64,000 nt of DNA from the NCBI GenBank assembly GCA_015062805.1, contig SUTQ01000004.1:59539-123538 (forward strand), written 5' to 3'. A program made the position numbers and the translations under genes. The stretch comes from Methanosphaera stadtmanae (GTDB lineage: Archaea > Methanobacteriota > Methanobacteria > Methanobacteriales > Methanobacteriaceae). Shown here piece by piece: positions 7,629 to 15,680 of this stretch (position 1 is its first letter; each line of letters starts with the position of its first letter). The notes beneath the pieces are model-generated. The model was given only the letters and a program-made list of their open reading frames with translations. It was not told the origin of the DNA and did not search any database.

Positions 7629-9950
7629 ATGAAGGAATATAGTGCTTACTTATTAGTTGATGGAATTGTACAGGGTGTAGGTTTTAGACCGACAGTATAT
7701 CGTTTAGCAAAGGTTATGCAGTTAAACGGTTACGTAAGGAATATGGGAAATATTGTTGAAATTGTTTTACAGGGAAGCCTGGATGATATAAACTTATTCG
7801 TGGATGAATTACAGGAACACAAACCGGTCCGTTCAGAAATCAATAGCATAAAAGTGGAAATTCAGGGGGAGGTAACGGATGATAACCGATACTCTGACTT
7901 TACAATCATCGACAGCAGCAACAAAATATCCGGTTCGGCAGTCATTCCTCCGGATATGAGCATATGTGACGAATGTTTGGATGAGATATTGAATACGGAA
8001 GATCAACACTACTATTATCCGTTTACTGCATGTACAAATTGCGGACCCAGATTTACATTAATCGAAGAAGTTCCATACGATAGAAAAAATACAACAATGG
8101 TGGATTTTCCACTATGTTCCTACTGTGAAGATGAATACAGTGACCCATTAAACAGGAGATATCATGCCGAAGCCACATGCTGTCCGGACTGTGGTCCAAG
8201 AGTATATCTATATGACAAAGAGGAAATGATATCAAGGGATCCGATAAGGGATGCAAGCAGACTGATTGATGAAGGAAACATTCTTGCAATAAAGGGGATA
8301 GGTGGAACCCATCTAGTATGTAAAACATCAGCTGATGATGCAATAGACAAATTACGTGAAAGATTGGGAAGAAAAACTCAACCATTTGCATGTATGACTC
8401 CAGATATGGCAACAGCAAATCTATTTGTTGATTATACAGAAGACGAAAGAAAAACATTGGAATCAGTAGCAAGACCAATAGTGGTATTAAACAAATCAGA
8501 GGACTACTGTCTGTCCAAAAACCTTTCACCCGGATTACATAATCAGGGAGTAATGTTACCATACACAGGTCTGCACCATTTATTGTTCAAGTACACCATA
8601 GAACCGGCTTATGTAATGACATCAGCAAACATGCCTGGAAACCCTATGTTGATAGACAATGATGAAATAGTCAGTAAACTGGATGGAATAGCCGATTATT
8701 ACCTCTTGCATGACAGAACAATTCTTAACCGTTGTGATGACAGTGTAATAAGATACAGAAACGGATTGCCAGGTTTCATCAGAAGGTCACGTGGTTATGT
8801 TCCAAAACCATTTGATTTCTCAAACATAAATACTGAGGATAATATGCTGGCAGTAGGCCCTGAATTGGACGTTACGTTTTCGGTTCTTAAGGATGGAAAA
8901 TGTTACCCATCACAACACATAGGAAACACTTCAAAATTCCAAACACTTGAATTCATGGAAGATGCAATAAAACACTTGCTAAAATTAACAAGATGTGATA
9001 ATCTGGATTATATAGTGGCAGACATGCATCCTGAATTCAACACAACCAAACTTGCAAAGGAGTTAAGTGTTGAACACGATGCTGAATTGATTCAAGTACA
9101 GCATCACCATGCACACGCTGCAAGTTTAATGGCAGAACATAACCTTGAAGAAATGGTTGTTATAGCAGCAGATGGGGTGGGATATGGTGAAGACGGAAAC
9201 ATATGGGGTGGAGAAGTCTTATACTTAAACAATACTGGACAATATGTTAACCATGGTGGACTGGAACTGCAGCCAATGCCTGGTGGAGATTTGAGTACAA
9301 AATATCCTATCAGAATGGCAATGGGAATACTTTATGGTGCAATGGATACCGAAGAACTCAGGTACCTTATGAAAAACAATTACTCTTCCTATTTCAAATA
9401 TGGTGAAAAGGAAGTTGACATGACATTAAAACAGCTTGAAAACAACTTCAACACAGCTTATACAAGTAGTATGGGTAGGGTTCTGGATAGTATAAGTGTA
9501 CTCTTGGGACTCAGTAAAAGCAGAGGTTATGAAGGTGAATGTTCAATGAAACTGGAATCTGCTGCCAGGGAAGGATTTGATATGTTGGACATGATCCTAC
9601 CTTTAAACAGGGTTGGAGATAGGATAGTAATAAACACAAGTGATTTATTGTTGGATGTTCTTGACTTGATAGATACCGGAGTTTTAACGGAAGAAATTGC
9701 GGTTGCATCCCAAAGGGCATTGGCAGAAAAACTGGCTGAATTGGCAATGTCAGTTGCAAACTCATACAATACTGATGTAATAGGTGTTACCGGTGGTGTA
9801 TTCTATAACGAGTTCATATCAAATGTTGTAAAAACGTTGGTAACACTTGAGGGATACACTTTTGTTCAGCATGAACAAACCTGTGCAGGGGATGGAAGTG
9901 TATCTATGGGACAATGTGCTATTGTAGGATGGCAAAAAAAGTTTTGTTGA
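7629..9950 (+). CDS. hypF: [NiFe] hydrogenase maturation carbamoyltransferase HypF
   Basis: 773-residue cytosolic enzyme that makes the thiocarbamoyl group on HypE from carbamoyl phosphate, the source of the CN ligands of the [NiFe] site. Domains in order: acylphosphatase (1-92, with G-I-V-Q-G-V-G-F-R-P at 12-21), a zinc-finger pair with C-x-x-C motifs (about 110-185, including C-T-N-C-G-P and C-P-D-C-G-P), a YrdC-like domain (about 200-385) and a Kae1-like domain with the metal-binding H-H-H-A-H-A-A near 493. Full length. The substrate hydrogenases probably include Ehb, encoded at 49580-58981. Confidence 0.96.
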   Translation: MKEYSAYLLVDGIVQGVGFRPTVYRLAKVMQLNGYVRNMGNIVEIVLQGSLDDINLFVDELQEHKPVRSEINSIKVEIQGEVTDDNRYSDFTIIDSSNKISGSAVIPPDMSICDECLDEILNTEDQHYYYPFTACTNCGPRFTLIEEVPYDRKNTTMVDFPLCSYCEDEYSDPLNRRYHAEATCCPDCGPRVYLYDKEEMISRDPIRDASRLIDEGNILAIKGIGGTHLVCKTSADDAIDKLRERLGRKTQPFACMTPDMATANLFVDYTEDERKTLESVARPIVVLNKSEDYCLSKNLSPGLHNQGVMLPYTGLHHLLFKYTIEPAYVMTSANMPGNPMLIDNDEIVSKLDGIADYYLLHDRTILNRCDDSVIRYRNGLPGFIRRSRGYVPKPFDFSNINTEDNMLAVGPELDVTFSVLKDGKCYPSQHIGNTSKFQTLEFMEDAIKHLLKLTRCDNLDYIVADMHPEFNTTKLAKELSVEHDAELIQVQHHHAHAASLMAEHNLEEMVVIAADGVGYGEDGNIWGGEVLYLNNTGQYVNHGGLELQPMPGGDLSTKYPIRMAMGILYGAMDTEELRYLMKNNYSSYFKYGEKEVDMTLKQLENNFNTAYTSSMGRVLDSISVLLGLSKSRGYEGECSMKLESAAREGFDMLDMILPLNRVGDRIVINTSDLLLDVLDLIDTGVLTEEIAVASQRALAEKLAELAMSVANSYNTDVIGVTGGVFYNEFISNVVKTLVTLEGYTFVQHEQTCAGDGSVSMGQCAIVGWQKKFC

Positions 9951-9952
9951 AT

Positions 9953-9975
9953 AAAAAGGAGTAACTATCCTTTTT
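9953..9975 (+). terminator. Hairpin plus T-run after hypF
   Basis: Inverted repeat AAAAAGGA (9953-9960) / TCCTTTTT (9968-9975) with a 7-base loop, followed by a T-rich stretch. It lies between the convergent hypF and mmp11 genes and fits termination of hypF on the + strand. Confidence 0.55.
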
Positions 9976-10022
9976 CTATTTTTATAAATATTTTAAAAAA
10001 AGAGTAATGTTCTAAAGAAATA

Positions 10023-10970
10023 TTATTCTTCATAATATACTTTAGCATATTCTTCAGGCATATTGTATAGACCTATGGCAGCTAATGCCCCTATGAGTCC
10101 ACCTTCACCTGTAACGTATTCTACGCGAATATTATTTTCTTCTGCAACACATTTTGCTTCATCAAGATATTTCATTGATTTTTTGGCTTCCAAAGCGTAT
10201 TGCTGAACTGCTTCCGGTATTTTTAGTTTTTCATATACAACGAATGCAGTATTTTCTGAAAGAGTTTTTTCTTTGAGTTTAGATTTAACACTTGCAATCA
10301 AGTCTTCTTTTTCTTCTTCTTTAACTGCAAATACTAATATAATTGATACACAGTTTTTGGTCTTGTTTGGATTGTTGGGATATAACTGACAGGTTATATG
10401 TTCAAGATAGTGGTATCCCTTTTCTTCCTGTATTTCATTTGCAATGTTGTTTGCCAATGTCCAGGTTGCTCCTTCTGTTGGAATGTCCGTGTCATCCAGT
10501 CCTATTATAACTTTCTTAAGTTTTGGAGTAATAATCGCTGCACGTCCAACTTTGGATCCACCTCCTTTGTCAAGCAATTCGATTCTTATAACTCCATCTG
10601 CTTTTCCTCGACAAAATGCAGCTCCTACTCCCGCACCTGCCAGTCCGGCATGTACAATTCTGATTTCATCATCTTCAATGCTTGCTTCCTGAATTCCTGC
10701 AGCCTGATAACTAGGTTTAAGGTTTAGTTCTGTTTTTCCTTTATTAACGTAGTATGTGTGTTTGTTTCCGTCACGTTTTGCATCGGTTATTAAAGGACTG
10801 GTTTGTTTGTATTGGGTTATCATCCAATCTGAACCGATTGGGCATGGATGGTATTCTATGAGTTCTATTTGTTCCTCGTCATTATCAGTTACTGTTAGAA
10901 TTTCGTGATATGGTGTTATCCATGGGTCTGTGTATTTTTCTTTTAATTCTTCCGGTGTTAAAATTTCCAT
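10023..10970 (-). CDS. mmp11: Methanogenesis marker protein 11
   Basis: 315-residue soluble protein recognised as the methanogenesis marker 11 family, found almost only in methanogens and of unknown function. Visible features are a central Gly-rich stretch G-L-A-G-A-G-V-G-A-A-F-C-R-G and the motif G-L-D-D-T-D-I-P-T-E-G-A-T (about residues 178-190), which resembles the ATP/metal-binding D-D-T-D motif of the tRNA-Ile2 agmatinyltransferase TiaS. That hints at a nucleotide-dependent reaction, but this is inference. ATG with AGGAA upstream; it is last in the probable leuCDB-ribH-mmp11 transcript, 60 bases after ribH. Confidence 0.85.
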   Translation of the reverse strand: MEILTPEELKEKYTDPWITPYHEILTVTDNDEEQIELIEYHPCPIGSDWMITQYKQTSPLITDAKRDGNKHTYYVNKGKTELNLKPSYQAAGIQEASIEDDEIRIVHAGLAGAGVGAAFCRGKADGVIRIELLDKGGGSKVGRAAIITPKLKKVIIGLDDTDIPTEGATWTLANNIANEIQEEKGYHYLEHITCQLYPNNPNKTKNCVSIILVFAVKEEEKEDLIASVKSKLKEKTLSENTAFVVYEKLKIPEAVQQYALEAKKSMKYLDEAKCVAEENNIRVEYVTGEGGLIGALAAIGLYNMPEEYAKVYYEE

Positions 10971-11030
10971 ATTGTTTTTCCTATAATTTTTTTTATTTTG
11001 TAAAAGAATATAGAAAGGGGGTTATATTAG

Positions 11031-11435
11031 TTATGCTAATCTTTTAACGAGTTTTACAGCAGCTTCTACTGCACGTTTTCCGTATTCAACTCGTTGATGT
11101 GCTTCAAGTCTGGTCATACCGGGACCGGATATTCCTAAAGTGACAGGTTTGTTGTATTCTAGGGATAAGTCTGTGATTTTTCTTGCTGCGTGTTGTACAA
11201 CAATTTCATCATGTTCTGTGTCACCTTCAATTACGGCGCCTAAAGTGATTACTGCATCAACATTTCCGTCGTCTAATAATTTTTTAATTGCTATTGGCAT
11301 ATCGTATACACCAGGTACTGCAATAATTTCAGTGATTTCTGCATCTAAAAATTTTGCATGTTCTTTTGCTAATTCTAACATCATACTAGTAATATCAAAA
11401 TTAAATTCTGCTACTACTGCTCCTATTTTTATCAT
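11031..11435 (-). CDS. ribH: 6,7-dimethyl-8-ribityllumazine synthase
   Basis: 134-residue enzyme condensing 5-amino-6-ribitylaminouracil with 3,4-dihydroxy-2-butanone 4-phosphate, the penultimate step of riboflavin synthesis. Family marks are V-A-E-F-N at the N terminus, [22 protein letters not shown] (with the catalytic His in T-E-H-D) and G-P-G-M-T. It is short, as usual in archaea. ATG with AGGAG 9 bases upstream. Lies 36 bases downstream of the 28-residue membrane peptide. Confidence 0.95.
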   Translation of the reverse strand: MIKIGAVVAEFNFDITSMMLELAKEHAKFLDAEITEIIAVPGVYDMPIAIKKLLDDGNVDAVITLGAVIEGDTEHDEIVVQHAARKITDLSLEYNKPVTLGISGPGMTRLEAHQRVEYGKRAVEAAVKLVKRLA

Positions 11436-11471
11436 AATATCTATTCTCCTAATTTTGTAATGTTTAGGCAG

Positions 11472-11558
11472 TTATACTAAGTATAATACAAATGCTGATA
11501 CTGAACTTACTACCATAATGAATATAATAAAGATTGCTGCTGCTTTTGCTGCGTCCAT
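11472..11558 (-). CDS. 28-residue single-helix membrane peptide
   Basis: A short frame of 28 codons plus stop: an N-terminal M-D-A-A-K-A-A-A followed by a hydrophobic stretch I-F-I-I-F-I-M-V-V through F-V-L-Y-L-V, consistent with one transmembrane helix. It is supported by a good ribosome binding site (GGAG at 11570-11567, 8 bases before the ATG) and by position in an otherwise tightly packed run of genes, 63 bases after leuB and 36 before ribH. I do not recognise a family. It could be a small regulatory membrane protein or a leader peptide of ribH-mmp11. Confidence 0.6.
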   Translation of the reverse strand: MDAAKAAAIFIIFIMVVSSVSAFVLYLV

Positions 11559-11621
11559 TTTAATTTCTCCGTATGTATTATATTATTGTTATTTTATTGT
11601 TTTACTTATATAACTAATTTA

Positions 11622-12596
11622 TTATATTTTGCTTGCAATATATTCTGCCATTTCCTGTGTTGAAGCTGTTCCTCCAAGGTCAGGGGTAACAACTTTTCCT
11701 TCTTGAATCACGTCTACAATTATGTTTTCTATTTTTCTTGCAGAATCGGATTCTCCAAGGTAGTCTAACATCATACATGCTGATAATATTGTAGCTACTG
11801 GGTTTGCGATTCCTTGTCCTGCGATATCTGGTGCGGAACCATGTACAGGTTCGAATAATCCGCTTTCATCACCTATGTTTGCTGATGGTATCATTCCAAG
11901 ACCACCGACTAAGCCTGCTCCTTCATCAGATAGGATATCTCCGTAAAGGTTTGAGGTTACAATTACTTCAAAGTCCAATGGGTTTGTAATAAGATACATT
12001 GCTGTAGCATCAACATAAAAATCGTTTGATTCAATTTCAGGATATTTTTCTGCTACTTCATAGAAACATTTTTTAAATAAACCGTCAGATATTTTTAAAA
12101 CGTTTGCCTTATGAACTGCAGTAACTTTTTTACGACCTGTGTCTTTTGCATATTGGAATGCATATTCTGATATTTTATCGGATGCTGCTTTGGTGATTTT
12201 TTTCCTTGCGATAGCACCTTCAGGAGTTTCCTCTTCGTCCCCTATATATAAATCTTCAGTGTTTTCACGTACAATCATGAAGTCAATGTTTCCATATTTT
12301 TCTGGTTGTAATGATTTTACAGGTCTTAAGTTTACGAATGTGTTTAGTTCGTGTCTTAGTCTTACAATAACATCTGCTGCGGTTTCACCTGCTGCTCCAA
12401 ACAATACTGCATCTGATTCTTTTGCAAGTTTTATGGTTTCTTCAGGTAATGGTACACCAGTTTCTTCTTTACATTTGTCTCCGGCTATTGCATGAGTATA
12501 ATTAAATTCAACATCTAACTTATCTAAGACTGTTGTTGTTGCTTTAACTACTTCTTCTCCAATTCCATCTCCAGGGATTACTGCTATATTATACAT
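11622..12596 (-). CDS. leuB: 3-isopropylmalate (or homoisocitrate) dehydrogenase
   Basis: 324-residue NAD(P)-dependent beta-decarboxylating dehydrogenase. Visible marks: I-P-G-D-G-I-G-E-E-V near the N terminus, substrate loop L-R-H-E-L-N-T-F-V-N-L-R-P-V, R-E-N-T-E-D-L-Y, the metal-binding N-L-Y-G-D-I-L-S-D-E-G and E-P-V-H-G-S-A-P-D-I-A-G-Q. Methanogens carry two paralogues, one for leucine and one (AksF) for 2-oxosuberate in coenzyme B synthesis. Sequence inspection alone does not separate them with certainty; clustering with leuC and leuD favours leucine. Starts at ATG with GAGG upstream, 9 bases after leuD. Confidence 0.88.
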   Translation of the reverse strand: MYNIAVIPGDGIGEEVVKATTTVLDKLDVEFNYTHAIAGDKCKEETGVPLPEETIKLAKESDAVLFGAAGETAADVIVRLRHELNTFVNLRPVKSLQPEKYGNIDFMIVRENTEDLYIGDEEETPEGAIARKKITKAASDKISEYAFQYAKDTGRKKVTAVHKANVLKISDGLFKKCFYEVAEKYPEIESNDFYVDATAMYLITNPLDFEVIVTSNLYGDILSDEGAGLVGGLGMIPSANIGDESGLFEPVHGSAPDIAGQGIANPVATILSACMMLDYLGESDSARKIENIIVDVIQEGKVVTPDLGGTASTQEMAEYIASKI

Positions 12597-12605
12597 ATTT
12601 TGCCT

Positions 12606-13103
12606 CTAAAATCTTGTTTTGTTTAAGTATTCGATTAATCCACCATTTTCTACGATTTCAAACATGAATTCTGGTAATTTTGTGAAGTCATAATCTTTGT
12701 CTTGAGTTGTGTTGGTAAGGGTTCCTTCTTCAAGATCTATTTTTAATATGTCTTCTTCTTCAATTTCATCTGGTCCGTTAGGTGCTTCAACCAATGGTAA
12801 TCCGATGTTTGTTGCGTTACGGTAAAATATTCTTGCAAATGATTTTGCTACTACTGCTTTTATTCCTGCTGCTTTAAGAGCAATTGGTGCGTGTTCACGG
12901 CTTGATCCACATCCGAAGTTGGAACCAGCTACTATTACGTCTCCTTCTTGGATTTTATCTTTGTAGTGTAAATCGTATCCTTCCATTACGTGTTTACCTA
13001 AATCTTCTGGTTTACTTAATGTTAAGTATCTTCCTGGAAGTATACTGTCTGTGTCTATGTCGTCTCCTAATTTTAGAGCTCTTCCTTCGATTATTTTTTC
13101 CAT
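12606..13103 (-). CDS. leuD: 3-isopropylmalate dehydratase small subunit (or homoaconitase small subunit)
   Basis: 165-residue swivelling subunit that pairs with the adjacent large subunit to isomerise 2- to 3-isopropylmalate. Diagnostic segments are G-D-D-I-D-T-D-S-I-L-P-G-R-Y near the N terminus and G-S-N-F-G-C-G-S-S-R-E-H-A-P in the middle, followed by S-F-A-R-I-F-Y-R-N. ATG with GGGAGG 6 bases upstream. Fifteen bases separate it from leuC and nine from leuB, so the three are one transcript. Specificity for isopropylmalate versus homoaconitate is not proven. Confidence 0.92.
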   Translation of the reverse strand: MEKIIEGRALKLGDDIDTDSILPGRYLTLSKPEDLGKHVMEGYDLHYKDKIQEGDVIVAGSNFGCGSSREHAPIALKAAGIKAVVAKSFARIFYRNATNIGLPLVEAPNGPDEIEEEDILKIDLEEGTLTNTTQDKDYDFTKLPEFMFEIVENGGLIEYLNKTRF

Positions 13104-13118
13104 TTTTTTACCTCCCTT

Positions 13119-14375
13119 TTATTTTTTTTCAGGTGCTGTTATGTGTCCTGTTAATGCACTTTCGGCTGCAACTATAGGTGAGCTTAAGTATACTTTTCCT
13201 TCTGGACTTCCTTGTCTTCCTTTGAAGTTACGGTTGGATGTTGAGAGACTTACTTCACCGTCACCAATTAATCCTATGTGTCCTCCGAGACATGGTCCAC
13301 AGCATGGGTTACATACAAGTGCTCCGGCTTCTACAAAGATATCCATTAAACCTTCTTTTAATGCTTGTTGGTAAATGGTTCTTGAAGCAGGGATAACTAG
13401 GGTTCTTACTCCATCCTTAATTTTGTTACCTTTAAGTACACGTGCTGCTTGTTCTAAGTCTTTAAGTCTACCGTTTGTACATGAACCTATGAATACTTGG
13501 TCTATTTCAACGTCTTCTACTTCACTGGCTGGTTTTACATTGTCCACATAATTTGGACATGCTACTTGTGGTTCAAGATTACTGACATCTATGTCTATTG
13601 TGTTTAAACTAGGTGCATCCAAGTCAGTTGTGAATTTGGTGTATGCTTTGTCTGTTCTGTTTTTGAGGTATTCGTCAGTAATTTTATCTGGTTCTACGAT
13701 ACCAGTTTTTCCACCCATTTCTATTGCCATGTTACTTAATACCATACGGTCGGACATTTCCATTTCCTGAATGGTTTCACCAGCGTATTCGCAGGATTTG
13801 TATGTTGAACCATCTTGTCCTACTTGTCCGATGATGTTTAAGATTACGTCTTTACTGGTTACGTTTTCCTGTAATTTACCGGTAATGTTGAATCTGTTGG
13901 TTTCAGGTACTTTGAACCATAATTGACCTGTTGCAAATACCATTGCCATATCTGTTGAACCTATACCTGTTGCAAATGCGCCTAATGCACCGTTTGTACA
14001 TGTGTGGGAGTCACTTCCTACGATTACAGTTCCGGGTAATGCATGACCTTTTTCAGGTACAACTTGATGACATACTCCTTCGTAAACATCATAAAAATTA
14101 GTTATTCCTTGTTCTTTAACAAATTCTCTTAACATTTGATGATTTTTAGCAGCATCTAATGTGTCTGCTGGTACTTGGTGGTCAAATGGGATAACTATTT
14201 TTTCCGGATCCCATACTTTATCGGTATTAATTTGTTCTAATGCTTGGAGTGTTAATGGACCAGTTAAATCGTGTACCATAGCTATGTCTATGTCTGCCAT
14301 TACTATTTCTCCAGCTTCTACTTTATCTTTTCCTGAAGCTTTTGCTAATATTTTTTCAGCTATTGTCATTGACAT
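13119..14375 (-). CDS. leuC: 3-isopropylmalate dehydratase large subunit (or homoaconitase large subunit)
   Basis: 418-residue aconitase-family subunit holding the [4Fe-4S] cluster. It shows [33 protein letters not shown] and [10 protein letters not shown], which supply the three cluster cysteines. The length matches archaeal LeuC/HacA. The start ATG at 14375 has AGGAGG about 10 bases upstream; a second ATG two codons later is possible. First gene of the minus-strand run leuC-leuD-leuB-peptide-ribH-mmp11. Confidence 0.92.
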   Translation of the reverse strand: MSMTIAEKILAKASGKDKVEAGEIVMADIDIAMVHDLTGPLTLQALEQINTDKVWDPEKIVIPFDHQVPADTLDAAKNHQMLREFVKEQGITNFYDVYEGVCHQVVPEKGHALPGTVIVGSDSHTCTNGALGAFATGIGSTDMAMVFATGQLWFKVPETNRFNITGKLQENVTSKDVILNIIGQVGQDGSTYKSCEYAGETIQEMEMSDRMVLSNMAIEMGGKTGIVEPDKITDEYLKNRTDKAYTKFTTDLDAPSLNTIDIDVSNLEPQVACPNYVDNVKPASEVEDVEIDQVFIGSCTNGRLKDLEQAARVLKGNKIKDGVRTLVIPASRTIYQQALKEGLMDIFVEAGALVCNPCCGPCLGGHIGLIGDGEVSLSTSNRNFKGRQGSPEGKVYLSSPIVAAESALTGHITAPEKK

Positions 14376-14615
14376 GTTTATTGTTACCTCCTTTTGGTAA
14401 ATATTTTATTTTAAAGTGATTTTTTCTGTATTGAATAGATATATGATAAAATTTTAAATCTTTTTGAAAGATAATCTCACTTTATATATATGTTTGATTA
14501 TTTTGATTATTATTTTTATTGTATGAAAGTGGAGGTTTTTTAAAATGATTTTAATTTAAGAATAATTTTCTGAAAAAAATATTATGTAATAATAAGTTAA
14601 GGTTTTAAAAAGAAT

Positions 14616-14641
14616 AAATGGTAGGAGTAGAACCATTTTTT
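14616..14641 (+). terminator. Possible terminator hairpin in the leuC-RPA gap
   Basis: Inverted repeat AAATGGT (14616-14622) / ACCATTT (14632-14638) with a 9-base loop followed by T residues. No + strand gene lies upstream within the gap, so what it would terminate is unclear. The same bases encode a 12-codon open frame (14618-14656), which I do not call a gene. Confidence 0.3.
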
Positions 14642-15000
14642 ATTGGAGGTCAATAGGATATTTAATTTTAATTAGTATTATGTTAAATTTTCATGTTTTT
14701 GGAGTTTAATTGTCTTTTAGTCTTTAGGGATTTATTTTAGGATCAAATTATTTAAGATAAATATTTTATTTTAATTTTTAATATTCCTCCTTATTTTTTT
14801 TCTTTATATAGATTTTAATTTATAGTTATTAACATTGTTATTTTTTTACTTCTACAATTATTGTATTGTATAACATTGTTATATAAATGTTTTGTTAAAA
14901 AATATTATTTTTTAAATATTAATTTGAACTAAATTGATTTTAAAAATAAAAATAAGAATAAAGAAATTTTAAAATGTCCCAAATATTTTATTAATAAGTT

Positions 15001-15060
15001 AAAAACTAAAAAGAGGACTGGATATGTATTATAGGGTTAATATCAATATTTTTAGTTTTT
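15001..15060. repeat. 12-bp inverted repeat
   Basis: AAAAACTAAAAA (15001-15012) is perfectly inverted at 15049-15060 around a 36-base spacer that includes the relatively GC-rich GAGGACTGG. In AT-rich DNA this can arise by chance, but the spacer composition makes a small structured RNA possible. Confidence 0.4.
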
Positions 15061-15680
15061 TTATATATTTTTTTTCTTTTAATCTATTTTTGTAATTAAG
15101 CGTTCCAATTGATAAATGATAACATGGAGGCTAATAAAATATGTTTTTTAATCAATTGTCTTAATCAGTATTTTCTATTTAGGATTATTTTTTATAATTT
15201 TTTCATGGTTTTTTTCCAATCCTCATTAACCCTTTATGATGTTGAGTATATAAAGGTTTTTTTCAATATTCCTTACATAATTATAATAAATTCATTACAA
15301 TTTAAGTATAAATTATATACAAATTCAATGCAATTTCTCATTCAATTTTAATTATTACAAACATTTAAGTATTACGAAAATATATTTAATTAATACATAA
15401 TATTTATTAAAATTTTTATCATTATTATAAATATTGTTTATAAAAATTATTATTATAATGAATGTATTTATAGATATTTTCAAACATATGTTATCATCGT
15501 TTATTATAGAGTACTTATCATGCATTAACCTAAAAACCTTTATATATGCCTTACAAAAATCTAAACATAAAGTAAGAAATATATATAAAATAAAATATTT
15601 TTTATTAAATAAAAAAAGTATAATCAAAATTCACGATTATTAGCAATAATAATAAAAACCCACGTAGGAGACGAGAAGAT

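Larger units (their letters stand above)
14376..15680. other. 1.3-kb AT-rich gap between divergent leuC and RPA
   Basis: No convincing gene. The open frames at 15109-15351 (+), 15355-15627 (-) and 15434-15643 (+) are rich in I, F, N, K and Y as expected of random AT-rich DNA. The gap holds a small hairpin with T-run (14616-14641), a 12-bp inverted repeat (15001-15012 / 15049-15060), and a promoter-like AGTATATAAAGG at 15245-15256. The leuC and RPA promoters must lie at its two ends; a TTTATATA-like box at about 15539-15546 fits RPA. Confidence 0.7.

Noticed and set aside
8053-8562. 169-codon open frame antisense to hypF
   Set aside because: Lies wholly within the HypF zinc-finger and YrdC regions, which are clearly real.
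14618-14656. 12-codon frame beginning M-V-G-V-E-P-F-F
   Set aside because: It coincides with a T-tailed hairpin and has no good ribosome site; no downstream + strand gene for it to lead.
15109-15351. 80-codon open frame in the leuC-RPA gap
   Set aside because: Composition is the I/F/N/Y/K mix expected of random AT-rich DNA, there is no suitable ribosome site at its start, and overlapping frames on both strands are equally open.
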